Shown here one piece after another: positions 1 to 7,515 of a stretch of 64,000 bases of DNA. Below the pieces are notes generated by a model, which made no database searches, was not told the DNA's origin, and worked only from the letters and a program-made list of their open reading frames with translations. The DNA lies in contig NZ_SHKN01000004.1 of the NCBI RefSeq assembly GCF_004217115.1, positions 1 to 64,000 of the forward strand, in the 5' to 3' direction. Each line of letters begins with the position of its first letter. Position 1 is the stretch's first letter. The position numbers were made by a program, and so were the translations under genes. The DNA comes from Ancylomarina subtilis. Lineage in GTDB: Bacteria > Bacteroidota > Bacteroidia > Bacteroidales > Marinifilaceae.

Positions 1-121
1 TTTTTAATCCCTCCGCTGTTGCCTATAGCTTGCTTTCTCTTGCCTGGAATCGAAGCGAAAATTTAAAAACAAAGTCAGGCAATGACCCCTAACGGATGTG
101 TAACATCATATTGATGTTATA
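1..121. other. Non-coding flank downstream of the recombinase, with two inverted repeats
   Basis: No gene is visible here. A 7-base inverted repeat TTGCCTG (40-46) / CAGGCAA (76-82) encloses 29 bases, and a perfect 8-base stem TAACATCA (101-108) / TGATGTTA (112-119) sits directly after the recombinase stop codon. The second hairpin is not followed by a T tract on the minus strand, so it is a poor intrinsic terminator and could instead be a recombination or structural site. That is inference only. Confidence 0.4.
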
Positions 122-1246
122 TTATTTATCTATGTTTTTAATTAACTCATTATCAATCTTCTTCTTATCCTCTAAAATCCGATCTAATGGACTTTTTATT
201 TTTGCAAAATGTTTTGTGCTTACATGAGTATAAATATCCGTGGTTTTACTCGATGCATGACCTAGGATATTTTGAATATACCTGATATCGGTTCCTTGTT
301 CTAATAAGTGTGTCGCAAATGAATGCCTCAACATATGGGGTGTGACTCTCTTATCAAATTTACACCTTTCAGCAGCATTTGTCACAACATTAAATACACT
401 TGTTGCACTATATTTTCTTCGCCCTTTACCCTCAAATAAATAATAATTTGGCTTAAATAACTTTAGATATTTTTTCAATACAATCATTAATGACTCAGAT
501 AGAATTGAAGTTCTATCTTTTTTCCCTTTCCCTGCTCTAATAAATATGAGCTGCTTATCAAACCAAATATCCTGCCGCCTCAGATTAATAAGTTCACTTC
601 GACGCAATCCGGCAGAATACAAAGTCGCTATAATCGCTTTGTGTTTTAGGTTTGTACTAACATTCAATAACTGAATAACTTCATTTTCGGAGATTACTTT
701 AGGCAGCGTTCTAGTTTTACGTGGCCGGTCTATACTATAAAATTCTTTTTTCTTACCTAAAACCTGCTCATAGTAGAATTTAATAGCATTTATCCGTTGA
801 TTCTGCTGACTATGAGAGATCTTATTACGAATAATTAATCGATGTATATAGTCATTAATTTCATCAGGAGTTATGTCCTCAATGTTTCTTAGTCTGAAAT
901 ATCTCTGGTAGTCATCAAAATACTTGGTATAAATCCGAATGGTACTCTCACTGTATCTAACTCGTTCCAATTTCTCCAAATAACCTTTCGGCAATCGAAC
1001 AACTTCCTCAACTTCTGCTATACCTCTTTGTATGCTAATCTCGTATGTCTGAGAGAAAACCTGCTTAAATTTGTCGTAATCAAACTCATTTCGAGCAACC
1101 CACCACATTTTTTTAGTCTGACTCCAGCATGCAGGAAAGTTCGCTCTCAGTAGGTTAATAACTTCCTGATTGCGCTCAAAGCGAATGCACACAACTTTTT
1201 GCTTGCGATGCACATCTGCAGATAGCTTGAGTTTTACTTTTTGCAT
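122..1246 (-). CDS. Tyrosine recombinase / integrase with Bacteroidota-type N-terminal extension
   Basis: A 374-residue site-specific recombinase that would cut and rejoin DNA through a 3'-phosphotyrosine. Residues 1 to about 75 form an extension with a WSQTKKMWWV segment, common in Bacteroidota integrases. A SAM-like core-binding domain follows (about 85-165), then the catalytic domain (about 180-345). The catalytic set is visible: Arg215 in GLRRSEL, the lysine-rich hairpin GKGKKDR at 239-245, His304-x-x-Arg307 in HMLRH, His330 in LGHAS and Tyr339 in DIYTHVS. The insertion that marks true integron integrases is absent, so it is XerC/XerD-like rather than IntI. A good promoter lies at 1269-1297. 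No partner genes or clear att sites are visible, so its substrate is unknown; it may belong to a mobile element extending left of the window. Confidence 0.9.
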   Translation of the reverse strand: MQKVKLKLSADVHRKQKVVCIRFERNQEVINLLRANFPACWSQTKKMWWVARNEFDYDKFKQVFSQTYEISIQRGIAEVEEVVRLPKGYLEKLERVRYSESTIRIYTKYFDDYQRYFRLRNIEDITPDEINDYIHRLIIRNKISHSQQNQRINAIKFYYEQVLGKKKEFYSIDRPRKTRTLPKVISENEVIQLLNVSTNLKHKAIIATLYSAGLRRSELINLRRQDIWFDKQLIFIRAGKGKKDRTSILSESLMIVLKKYLKLFKPNYYLFEGKGRRKYSATSVFNVVTNAAERCKFDKRVTPHMLRHSFATHLLEQGTDIRYIQNILGHASSKTTDIYTHVSTKHFAKIKSPLDRILEDKKKIDNELIKNIDK

Positions 1247-1268
1247 AACGATTACAATATGACAAAAC

Positions 1269-1297
1269 CAAATTTATGAAAATAAAACGATCAACAA
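1269..1297 (-). promoter_or_regulatory. Bacteroidota-type promoter for the recombinase
   Basis: On the minus strand TTG (1295-1297) is followed after 18 bases by TAAATTTG (1269-1276), matching the Bacteroidota -33/-7 consensus (TTG, about 19 bases, TAnnTTTG). The -7 box ends 22 bases before the ATG at 1246, giving a short leader. Confidence 0.6.
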
Positions 1298-1486
1298 TAT
1301 AAATATCGAATGTAAAAACAGAAATCCAAATAAAATAGAATTTGTCCACATAATTATGTTGGTTCCATGACCTTTTAATCCCCCTTTACTTAGCAGGCCA
1401 GAAAAAAGCAAGAATACCTGAAACAGCATATAGATGAAGGCTTCACACCCCCTCTCCAACTACACAGATTTAACTTTTAAAAAAAA

Positions 1487-1525
1487 TCCTTTACCCTTTA
1501 CCCTTTACCCTTTACCCTTTACCCC
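1487..1525. repeat. Heptanucleotide tandem repeat (CCCTTTA), about five copies
   Basis: Four perfect CCCTTTA units (1494-1521) are flanked by a partial unit on each side. The unit length is not a multiple of three and no gene covers it, so slippage would not alter a reading frame but could change spacing. It lies between the recombinase promoter region and the terminator of the next gene. Confidence 0.85.
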
Positions 1526-1539
1526 CTTCCAAATAAAAA

Positions 1540-1562
1540 GGCATGGCCCTCCCAGCCATGCC
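1540..1562 (-). terminator. Rho-independent terminator of the 1645-2574 gene
   Basis: A perfect 8-base GC-rich stem GGCATGGC (1540-1547) / GCCATGCC (1555-1562) with a 7-base loop. On the minus strand it is followed by TTTTTATTT (plus-strand 1531-1539), a proper U tract. It lies about 80 bases after the stop codon at 1645. Confidence 0.85.
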
Positions 1563-1644
1563 CTAATCCCAATCCACATATCTTGATATCTACCAAAGAA
1601 CAAGACATATAAATCAGTATTCTTTTGATTAAAATAACCCGATA

Positions 1645-2574
1645 TCATTTTGCAAACGCAACCAGGGGTTTGGGCATCATCTTAAGATGCAACTTCCGAT
1701 GTTCCGAAGCATACCGTCGAACAGAAACAAAAAGCGTATTGTACCCCATATTCTCTATTTTCAAACGAAATTCACCCTCCGGAAACGACTTAAATCTAAA
1801 AGTACCATTGGCAGTAATCTTTACACTCAAGTCCTGCCCTTCAACCGAAACCTGGCCCAGCGAAATGGGTTTCCCGCTTACCTCATCAGTTATATACCCC
1901 AACACATCGTAATGACGATGTATAGCAGCTGGCACCTGTCGTGCCGTAAAATAATGATTTACAAAATCAGGCTGTGTATTCCGGTAACTCTCAATACTCC
2001 AATCCAGCTCTTGCTTAAGCAGATACTTCATTTTCGTTTTTAGCTTGTTAAATTCCACTCCTGCCACCTTTTTGTCATCTACCAACATCAAACGCTCAAT
2101 ACGTTTTTGTTCAAAAGAGTTCAGCTCGGTTTCACAAGCCGTTATCATCTCTTCACTTATACCAAAAACAACCAATTCTGCTTTACGAGCTTTTGACAAA
2201 CCAATAAGCTTATCTGCATAGATATGCAAATCTGTTTCGTTTAAACTCGACAGTTTTCCTTTACTTATTTTCACTTGGTCCAGCAAAAGTTCATCACCGG
2301 TACTGTTGGCCAAACGAATAAAAGCAACCGATAGAGGATATATCAAATTGAGCAACGAAACTTTAATCTCATTCTTATCTCGGGTCAACCATTCAGTTGG
2401 CTGATCCATTTTATAGGCTAAGGTCGATAACTGTATCTTATAGCCCGAAAAAATATGGGTGAGCGATTTTGTTGCTTCATCTGTTTCATAAATATGGGCT
2501 TCTTCATCTAATACCCGGGAAATCTCAGATATTGAACTCATCCATTTCTTGTCATTTGTTTTCATTTTTTTCAC
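1645..2574 (-). CDS. Unknown protein with C-terminal carboxypeptidase-regulatory-like beta domain
   Basis: A 309-residue protein I cannot assign to a named function. Residues 1 to about 220 look mainly helical and hydrophilic with no signal peptide or membrane segment. Residues about 224-290 (starting HYDVLGYITDEVSGKPI and including GTFRFKSFPEGEF and ENMGYNT) match the carboxypeptidase-regulatory-like / CNA-B-type beta sandwich common in Bacteroidota surface proteins. Without an export signal, a cytoplasmic location is the plain reading, which is unusual for that domain. The start is Met1 or Met4; both are close to the open end. A strong terminator follows at 1540-1562. It appears to be a single-gene transcript. 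Confidence 0.7.
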   Translation of the reverse strand: MKKMKTNDKKWMSSISEISRVLDEEAHIYETDEATKSLTHIFSGYKIQLSTLAYKMDQPTEWLTRDKNEIKVSLLNLIYPLSVAFIRLANSTGDELLLDQVKISKGKLSSLNETDLHIYADKLIGLSKARKAELVVFGISEEMITACETELNSFEQKRIERLMLVDDKKVAGVEFNKLKTKMKYLLKQELDWSIESYRNTQPDFVNHYFTARQVPAAIHRHYDVLGYITDEVSGKPISLGQVSVEGQDLSVKITANGTFRFKSFPEGEFRLKIENMGYNTLFVSVRRYASEHRKLHLKMMPKPLVAFAK

Positions 2575-2787
2575 TTTTTAGCAACAGATCTAAATCAGCT
2601 GACAAGGCTATAGTTCACCTTTTCAGCTTGTTCTGCTGGCCTGATGATTTCTACTATCTGATTTTCATCCATTATAAAACCACCATTCTCATTTACAAAC
2701 GAATCATGACATAAGCCTCTTTAAATTAAATATTAAAACCAAATTAGAATAGTGCAAAATTTTAAAATTAGCGATGGCAATTTCACT
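2575..2787. other. Intergenic region with no recognised gene
   Basis: AT-rich spacer between the minus-strand unknown gene and the 21-base repeat. It should contain the promoter of the 1645-2574 gene, but I see no clear -33/-7 pair on the minus strand. The sequence between the repeat's end (2979) and the lipoprotein start (3581) is equally featureless apart from AT richness. Confidence 0.4.
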
Positions 2788-2979
2788 AAAACGTCTAAGC
2801 TTGAGTCTAACACTTCAATTCCTGAACCCAACATTTCGTTTCTTAACCCCAACACTTCAATTCTTGAGTATAAAACTTCAACTCTACGAAGCAAAACCTC
2901 TAATCTTTTTTATAAAACCAGCTGTCAAAACCTTAAAACCTTGCTTCAGGTCTCGAAAACCTGGCCTCAGATTCAGTAA
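2752..2979 (+). CDS. Possible small repeat protein of nine 7-residue units (21-base tandem repeat)
   Basis: Bases 2788-2976 divide into nine exact 21-base units, each beginning AAA/AAC then ACN or ATT. Read from a GTG at 2752 they give a 75-residue peptide with degenerate heptads of the pattern K/N-T-S-x-L-x-x, ending directly in TAA at 2977. The Ser of the triplet is encoded by TCT, TCA, TCG and once AGC, and the Thr by ACG, ACT or ACC, so third positions vary while the residues mostly stay. That favours translation but is weak evidence. There is no Shine-Dalgarno sequence, and another frame (ATG at 2774, 80 residues) is also open through the repeat. It could equally be a non-coding repeat. 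No known family is recognised. Confidence 0.35.
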   Translation: MQNFKISDGNFTKTSKLESNTSIPEPNISFLNPNTSILEYKTSTLRSKTSNLFYKTSCQNLKTLLQVSKTWPQIQ

Positions 2980-3580
2980 AGAGAACTTAAATAAGATAAG
3001 ATTTGGTGTAAAATGATTAAAATCAGATGAAATATTGCCAATAGTGAGCTTGGTCGCTGGGAGAGATTTAGCAAATATGAAATACTTTCGTCGATATCAC
3101 TTAAAAGTATTTAGAGTATCACCTACAGACTCATTTCGCCGTTTTAAAATCAGTAGGTAGCTGGACGTCTTTGGTAGATTTGTATTTCAAATTTAAAGAA
3201 TTAATTCTTTAAAACCCAAAACTTTTTATCATTTACAACAAAAAAAGAGCCTTTCATCATCAAAAACTACACTTTAGTGTAGGTATCTCCTCAGCTTTTC
3301 ATCAGGCGCAATTGAGTAAGATAAACAAGCTGATTCTCATACCCATCCATCCCATTAAATCCAAACAACTTAGTCTCACCTTCCACAGCTCACAACAAGT
3401 CTAAATACCAACTCCCATCAAAAATGCCCAACACTTAAAGTCAGCCATTCAACTTTGTTCAATATTTGCAATTCAACAAGCAGACTGAGATAAAAAGCGG
3501 AAATAGAGGAAAGACCTTTCCGGAATTGCCCAAATCTCAGATAAAAATTTAATTTTACACGCAAATCAAATCCTATACTT

Positions 3581-4729
3581 ATGACGAAACTTATTTACAC
3601 TTCAATCATTATACTCGCTCTTATCAGTTCAGCTTGTAGCTCCGGTGAAAAAGCCTTACAAAAAGGCAACTACTACACGGCTGTGCTCAAGTCGGTTGAC
3701 CGATTACGATCGAACCCCAATAAGAAAAAGGCACAACAAACCCTATTGGAAAGTTATCCTTTAGCTCTTGATTGGTCGAAAAGAGAAATCACAGCTCTAC
3801 TGAATTCGTCCGATCCTTTAAAAAACACCAAATCGATAGGGCAATATCAGATTCTGAACAGAATGTACAACGAAATCAACCGCTGCCCTGCGGCTTTGCG
3901 TTTACTCTCCAATGTACAATCATTCAGAGCCGAGGAAGATATGGCCAAACAGCTTGCCGCTCCTGAATGTTATAATTTAGGCCTAATAGAACTGGCTAAA
4001 GGCACACGCAATGCAGCCAAATCAGCATACAATCATTTTGCAAAAGCCAACCAGTTTGTGCCCAACTTTAAAGATGTGCTTGCTAAGATGGACGAAGCAT
4101 ACGAGATAGCAACCCTAAAGGTCATTATCGAACACATTCCGGTTAATTCTGCAAAATACAGTTTGAGTGCTGAATTTTTCCAGGATCAGGTCACCCAATA
4201 CATTACCAACAATATCAAACGCCAGTTTGTTCGATTCTATACCCCTAAACAAGCTGAAATGGAAGGTTTAGACTATCCCGATCAGGTGATTGCCATGCGT
4301 TTCGAAGACTTTGTGGTGGGCGAAACCCACGATACCGACATCGAAAAGGAAGTCATTAGTGCCGATAGCGTTGAGGTAGGAAGCACCAAACTTAAAAATG
4401 GTGAAACCATCAAAGTTTTTAACAAGGTGAAGGCCAAACTGCACATTCACAAGCGCGAAGTGATTTCTAAAGGTCTGCTTTCCTTACAAATTGAAGAGTT
4501 TGCAAACAGACGAATCCTGAACAACAAACAGTTGGGCGGAGAATATGTTTGGTTTAGCAAATGGGGCCATTTCAATGGCGACGAAAGAGCCCTGACAAAG
4601 AAAGAACTTAAAATTTGCAATCAAGAACCGATTCTCCCTCCTGCCAAACAGGATTTGTTTGTAGAGTTTACCAAACCCATCTTCACCCAACTTACCGATG
4701 AGTTAAGACGATTCTATAACAGATATTAA
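3581..4729 (+). CDS. Unknown lipoprotein, probably TPR-like
   Basis: A 382-residue predicted lipoprotein. The N-terminus is a signal peptide with lipobox ISSAC and lipidation at Cys19, so it should be membrane-anchored and face the periplasm or surface. Residues about 22-170 are helical with repeat-like spacing (KALQKGNYYTAVLKSVDRL, KGTRNAAKSAYNHFAKANQF), suggesting TPR-like packing. The C-terminal half is beta-rich, with long charged stretches and conserved-looking aromatics near FSKWGHFNGDE. No catalytic motif is visible and I cannot name a function. It stands alone, with a clear terminator at 4751-4783. The ATG at 3581 is set by the signal peptide. Confidence 0.75.
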   Translation: MTKLIYTSIIILALISSACSSGEKALQKGNYYTAVLKSVDRLRSNPNKKKAQQTLLESYPLALDWSKREITALLNSSDPLKNTKSIGQYQILNRMYNEINRCPAALRLLSNVQSFRAEEDMAKQLAAPECYNLGLIELAKGTRNAAKSAYNHFAKANQFVPNFKDVLAKMDEAYEIATLKVIIEHIPVNSAKYSLSAEFFQDQVTQYITNNIKRQFVRFYTPKQAEMEGLDYPDQVIAMRFEDFVVGETHDTDIEKEVISADSVEVGSTKLKNGETIKVFNKVKAKLHIHKREVISKGLLSLQIEEFANRRILNNKQLGGEYVWFSKWGHFNGDERALTKKELKICNQEPILPPAKQDLFVEFTKPIFTQLTDELRRFYNRY

Positions 4730-4750
4730 TGATCTGAATTGATGATATTA

Positions 4751-4783
4751 AAAAAGGCTATCCCATTTAGGATAGCCTTTTTT
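4751..4783 (+). terminator. Rho-independent terminator after the lipoprotein gene
   Basis: The stem AAAGGCTATCC / GGATAGCCTTT with loop CATTTA starts about 23 bases after the stop codon at 4729 and is followed by TTTTAC. The A tract before it could also serve the minus strand, but no minus-strand gene ends here. Confidence 0.9.
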
Positions 4784-5078
4784 ACTAATCTTGAATTCTA
4801 CTTACTCCAAAAAAACAAAGTCGAGGTCTAAATCAAGAGAGAACTTCAACCTTAAATTTTTGATTTGAGCGGACTTTGTCAGTCTGCCGTGAGGCGTGAT
4901 ACAGTTTTATCTAAAAGAAAAAACAAGGATCAGACTGACTTGATTTTTTATTCGCGAAACAATTTTTCAAATGTGCTCATGAGCCCTTTAGTGTTGCTTA
5001 CTTTTTGATCTAAGCAAAAAGTAAGAGCCCAGCGGCTTGAGCGAAATAAGAGATTATTAATCAATCGCGTCCTAAGAG

Positions 5079-5135
5079 ATGGCATACTCGCAAGTCCAAT
5101 TTGATTATAGATTCCAATGGAAATATAAAACCACC
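5079..5135 (+). repeat. 57-base direct repeat, copy 1
   Basis: Matches 5633-5689 over 57 bases with one mismatch (T at 5108, C at 5662). It begins ATGGCATACTCGCAAGTCC and ends AAATATAAAACCACC. The two copies lie 554 bases apart and bracket the hairpin cluster. Confidence 0.9.
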
Positions 5136-5632
5136 AAATAGTTACGCTGTTGTTTGCTCCATTTATATAGGAAGTAAGTTAAGTTCTAATTATTTTATAA
5201 TCTTCACATTTAAATTCACAACAAGCTCTTTCAAGAATACACTTTATCAAAGGCTTCTTCCTAAAAGACAAAACGATAGTCATTCCATCGCTAATGAACA
5301 CAGCGCCCTGATTAACTTCTGTACGTGCGATGGATTTACTTGATGCCAATAACCCGAAGTGGCAGTCACTCCGTGACTTGACTTCGGGCTAATGGGATTC
5401 GAGCCCTTTGGGCTCATTGCTTTGCAATCTTCAAACCGTAATGGGACAACTGGAGCCGGTTCCGAACAATCGGGATTGATTTTTTTTGCTTCGTTTTTTG
5501 GATCAAGCCAAAAAATGAAGTCGGGATTATTCGAAGAGCTCATGAACTCACAAAAGCTCGGTTGAGGCGAAGCCCAATTAATAGGACAGGATTAATTATT
5601 AGCTTATTCTTTTTCCCAAATCACTCGTATCA

Positions 5633-5689
5633 ATGGCATACTCGCAAGTCCAATTTGATTACAGATTCCAATGGAAATATAAAACCACC
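5633..5689 (+). repeat. 57-base direct repeat, copy 2
   Basis: Second copy of the 5079-5135 repeat, 56 of 57 identical. The sequence between the copies may be a duplicated or inserted element, but no transposase or terminal inverted repeat is visible. Confidence 0.9.
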
Positions 5690-5766
5690 TCGCCTTCGTT
5701 CCTCAGGCACTCCTCCTTGTAAAGGAGGAGAAACACTTGTTTTATAAATAAATCAGTCGTTATTAG

Positions 5767-7326
5767 TTACTCCCAGGGTACCAAAGCCGAAGGATAATAA
5801 TTGATTCCCATAAACTCAAAACGTGACTTCTCTTTGCCTAAGCGAACTTTATATTCCTCCCACGATTTATCAGGATGATTCGACCAGCCCAATTCGGCAT
5901 AACCCGGCAAACGTGGAAAAACCAGATACTCAATATCATCAATCGTTTCAACCGTTTCGGTCCAAAGTGGTGCTTCTATTCCGATAATATCCTTCTTGCT
6001 AATACCTTTTACATTGCTTTCTAATGACCAATCGTAAGCATCGTCCACTTCGGTATAACCTGCCCAATGCAGTCCCAAAGGACAAATTGAGTCGTACTGA
6101 ATATCCATATAAGCCCTTGTAGCCGGCGACATAATAATCTTCACATTCTGATTCACAGCATCCAATGCCGTTTGCGTTCTCGTGTGCCAAAATTGGGCTA
6201 TGGTATTTTCCTTGAGATTCGCTGCCGAAATATCAGCCCAACCCATCATCTTTTTACCATGAGCATTCACAATTTCCTGAACTCGGTTTACAAATTTGAT
6301 ATAATCCTTTTTCCTGGTGGCATTCGATTCATCACCTCCAATATGAATGTACTCACCCGGAGTAATCGCCGCCAATTCACCAATCACATCATCAATAAAT
6401 TGGTAGGTGATCTCTTTATTTGCATCAAGCGTGCTGAACCCCACATCGGTTCCAGTATACAGTTCTCTGGCTTTACCATCCGCATTCAACTCGGCATAAG
6501 AAGCCAAAGCGGCATTGGTATGACCCGGCATATCAATTTCAGGAATCACGGTAATATATCTCGCTTGAGCATACTTCACAATCTCACTATAGTCTGCCTG
6601 CGTATAGAATCCGCCTTTTCCTCCGTCAACTTCAGCACTCCCACCATGTGCGGTTAAATTAGGCCAACTTTTTATCTCAATTCGCCAGCCCTGATCATCG
6701 GTCAGGTGCAAATGCAAAACATTCATCTTATAAGCCGCAATTAAATCAATGAATCGTTTCACATCGTCTACATCGAAGAAATGACGCACCACATCGAGCA
6801 TAGCACCACGGTAACCATATTCGGGTTTGTCTTCAATAGTACCACTGGCCAATTCCCATGGGCCAACTTGTAGGTCTTTCGATTCAATTTTAGCTGGTAG
6901 CAGTTGTCGAATGGTTTGGACACCTCGAAACAAACCTGCCAATTGATAAGCCGCCAATACCACACGTTTTTCAGTAATCTCCAATTGATAACCTTCATCA
7001 CCCAATGCTGTCAATTCTTTATTTAAAAGCATAGCGATTCCTTTTTTAGAAGCAGGTGTATTAACAACTTCTACCTTGGTCTTAAACCCGGTTGCCGGTG
7101 CAATAAAATCGGCCAGGTAATTTGCAATACCTTGCACACTTTCCTGTTCAACTGACACATATATTTTTGTTTTCTCATTCCATTCAAATGAGCTACCCGT
7201 TGCAATAAGAATTGAGGGTTTTGGAATCAAATTTTCCTTTGCCAGATCTTTAGGTGTTGGTGTCTTACATGAAAATAGCATCACTACGATTAATAATAGT
7301 GAGCAAAAACTGAATGATTTACTCAT
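5767..7326 (-). CDS. Beta-N-acetylhexosaminidase lipoprotein, family GH20
   Basis: A 519-residue glycoside hydrolase that would release terminal N-acetylglucosamine or N-acetylgalactosamine from glycans such as chitin fragments or host/algal glycoproteins, using substrate-assisted catalysis. A lipoprotein signal ends in LFSC (Cys20). An N-terminal alpha/beta domain (about 30-165) precedes the TIM barrel. GH20 hallmarks are YRGAMLDVVRHF (172-184), LHLHLTDDQGWRIEI (204-218), IPEIDMPGH (261-269) and the catalytic Asp332-Glu333 in HIGGDESN. Tryptophan-rich segments (MGWADI, FWHTRT, LHWAGY) line the pocket. Length is normal for compact GH20 enzymes with no extra carbohydrate-binding module. It appears monocistronic; downstream lies the repeat region. 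Confidence 0.93.
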   Translation of the reverse strand: MSKSFSFCSLLLIVVMLFSCKTPTPKDLAKENLIPKPSILIATGSSFEWNEKTKIYVSVEQESVQGIANYLADFIAPATGFKTKVEVVNTPASKKGIAMLLNKELTALGDEGYQLEITEKRVVLAAYQLAGLFRGVQTIRQLLPAKIESKDLQVGPWELASGTIEDKPEYGYRGAMLDVVRHFFDVDDVKRFIDLIAAYKMNVLHLHLTDDQGWRIEIKSWPNLTAHGGSAEVDGGKGGFYTQADYSEIVKYAQARYITVIPEIDMPGHTNAALASYAELNADGKARELYTGTDVGFSTLDANKEITYQFIDDVIGELAAITPGEYIHIGGDESNATRKKDYIKFVNRVQEIVNAHGKKMMGWADISAANLKENTIAQFWHTRTQTALDAVNQNVKIIMSPATRAYMDIQYDSICPLGLHWAGYTEVDDAYDWSLESNVKGISKKDIIGIEAPLWTETVETIDDIEYLVFPRLPGYAELGWSNHPDKSWEEYKVRLGKEKSRFEFMGINYYPSALVPWE

Positions 7327-7460
7327 TTTGATACGAATTGTTAGTTGGTTTATTGGTCAAATCACAAGGATATAAAAATCCCTGTGAAAGATAAGCATAA
7401 TTACACTTTAAAATAAAACAGATACTGAATACAACCCCTATTTTAATCCACCCCAAAACG

Positions 7461-7494
7461 AAAAAACGATTTCCCAATTAAGGCAAACCGTTTT
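7461..7494 (-). terminator. Probable terminator of the 7516-8979 gene
   Basis: On the minus strand an imperfect stem starts AAAACGGTTTGCC and closes GGGAAATCGTTTT, followed by TTTTCG. It lies just after the stop codon at 7516. The stem contains mismatches, hence modest confidence. Confidence 0.5.
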
Positions 7495-7515
7495 CACATA
7501 TATATCAGTTCCAAA

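Larger units (their letters stand above)
4784..5766. repeat. Gene-free 1-kb region of palindromes and direct repeats
   Basis: No credible gene lies here. It contains a perfect 11-base stem CTTACTTTTTG / CAAAAAGTAAG (4997-5007, 5015-5025); a nested hairpin CCCGAAGT / ACTTCGGG (5353-5388) enclosing GTCAC-TCC-GTGAC; two consecutive hairpins with TTT loops, GAGCCC-TTT-GGGCTC and ATTGC-TTT-GCAAT (5401-5428); a 13-base stem with one G-T pair around TTTTTTGG / CCAAAAAA (5489-5520); and CTCCTCCTT-GTA-AAGGAGGAG (5710-5730). A 57-base direct repeat is listed separately. Open frames through this zone are made of repeats. It resembles the REP-like dispersed palindromes seen in many Bacteroidota; family membership is inference. 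Confidence 0.7.

Noticed and set aside
101-119. Intrinsic terminator of the recombinase
   Set aside because: The stem is A/T rich and lacks a following U tract on the minus strand.
122-1246. Integron integrase
   Set aside because: The catalytic domain lacks the extra segment of IntI proteins, no cassette array or good attC core (GTTRRRY/RYYYAAC) was found, and the flank matches are poor.
1274-1459. 61-residue hydrophobic ORF on the minus strand
   Set aside because: It starts with TTG, overlaps the recombinase promoter, and shows no domain. Could be a small membrane protein but support is too weak.
2788-2976. CRISPR array
   Set aside because: Units are contiguous 21-base repeats without spacers, and no cas genes are near.
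2774-3016. Alternative 80-residue ORF in the repeat region
   Set aside because: Also open and with an ATG, but repeat-encoded; only the K/N-T-S frame keeps residues across synonymous changes. Neither frame is proven.
5280-5543. 87-residue ORF on the minus strand
   Set aside because: Runs entirely through the hairpin cluster, so its residues are set by palindromes. No start signal or domain.
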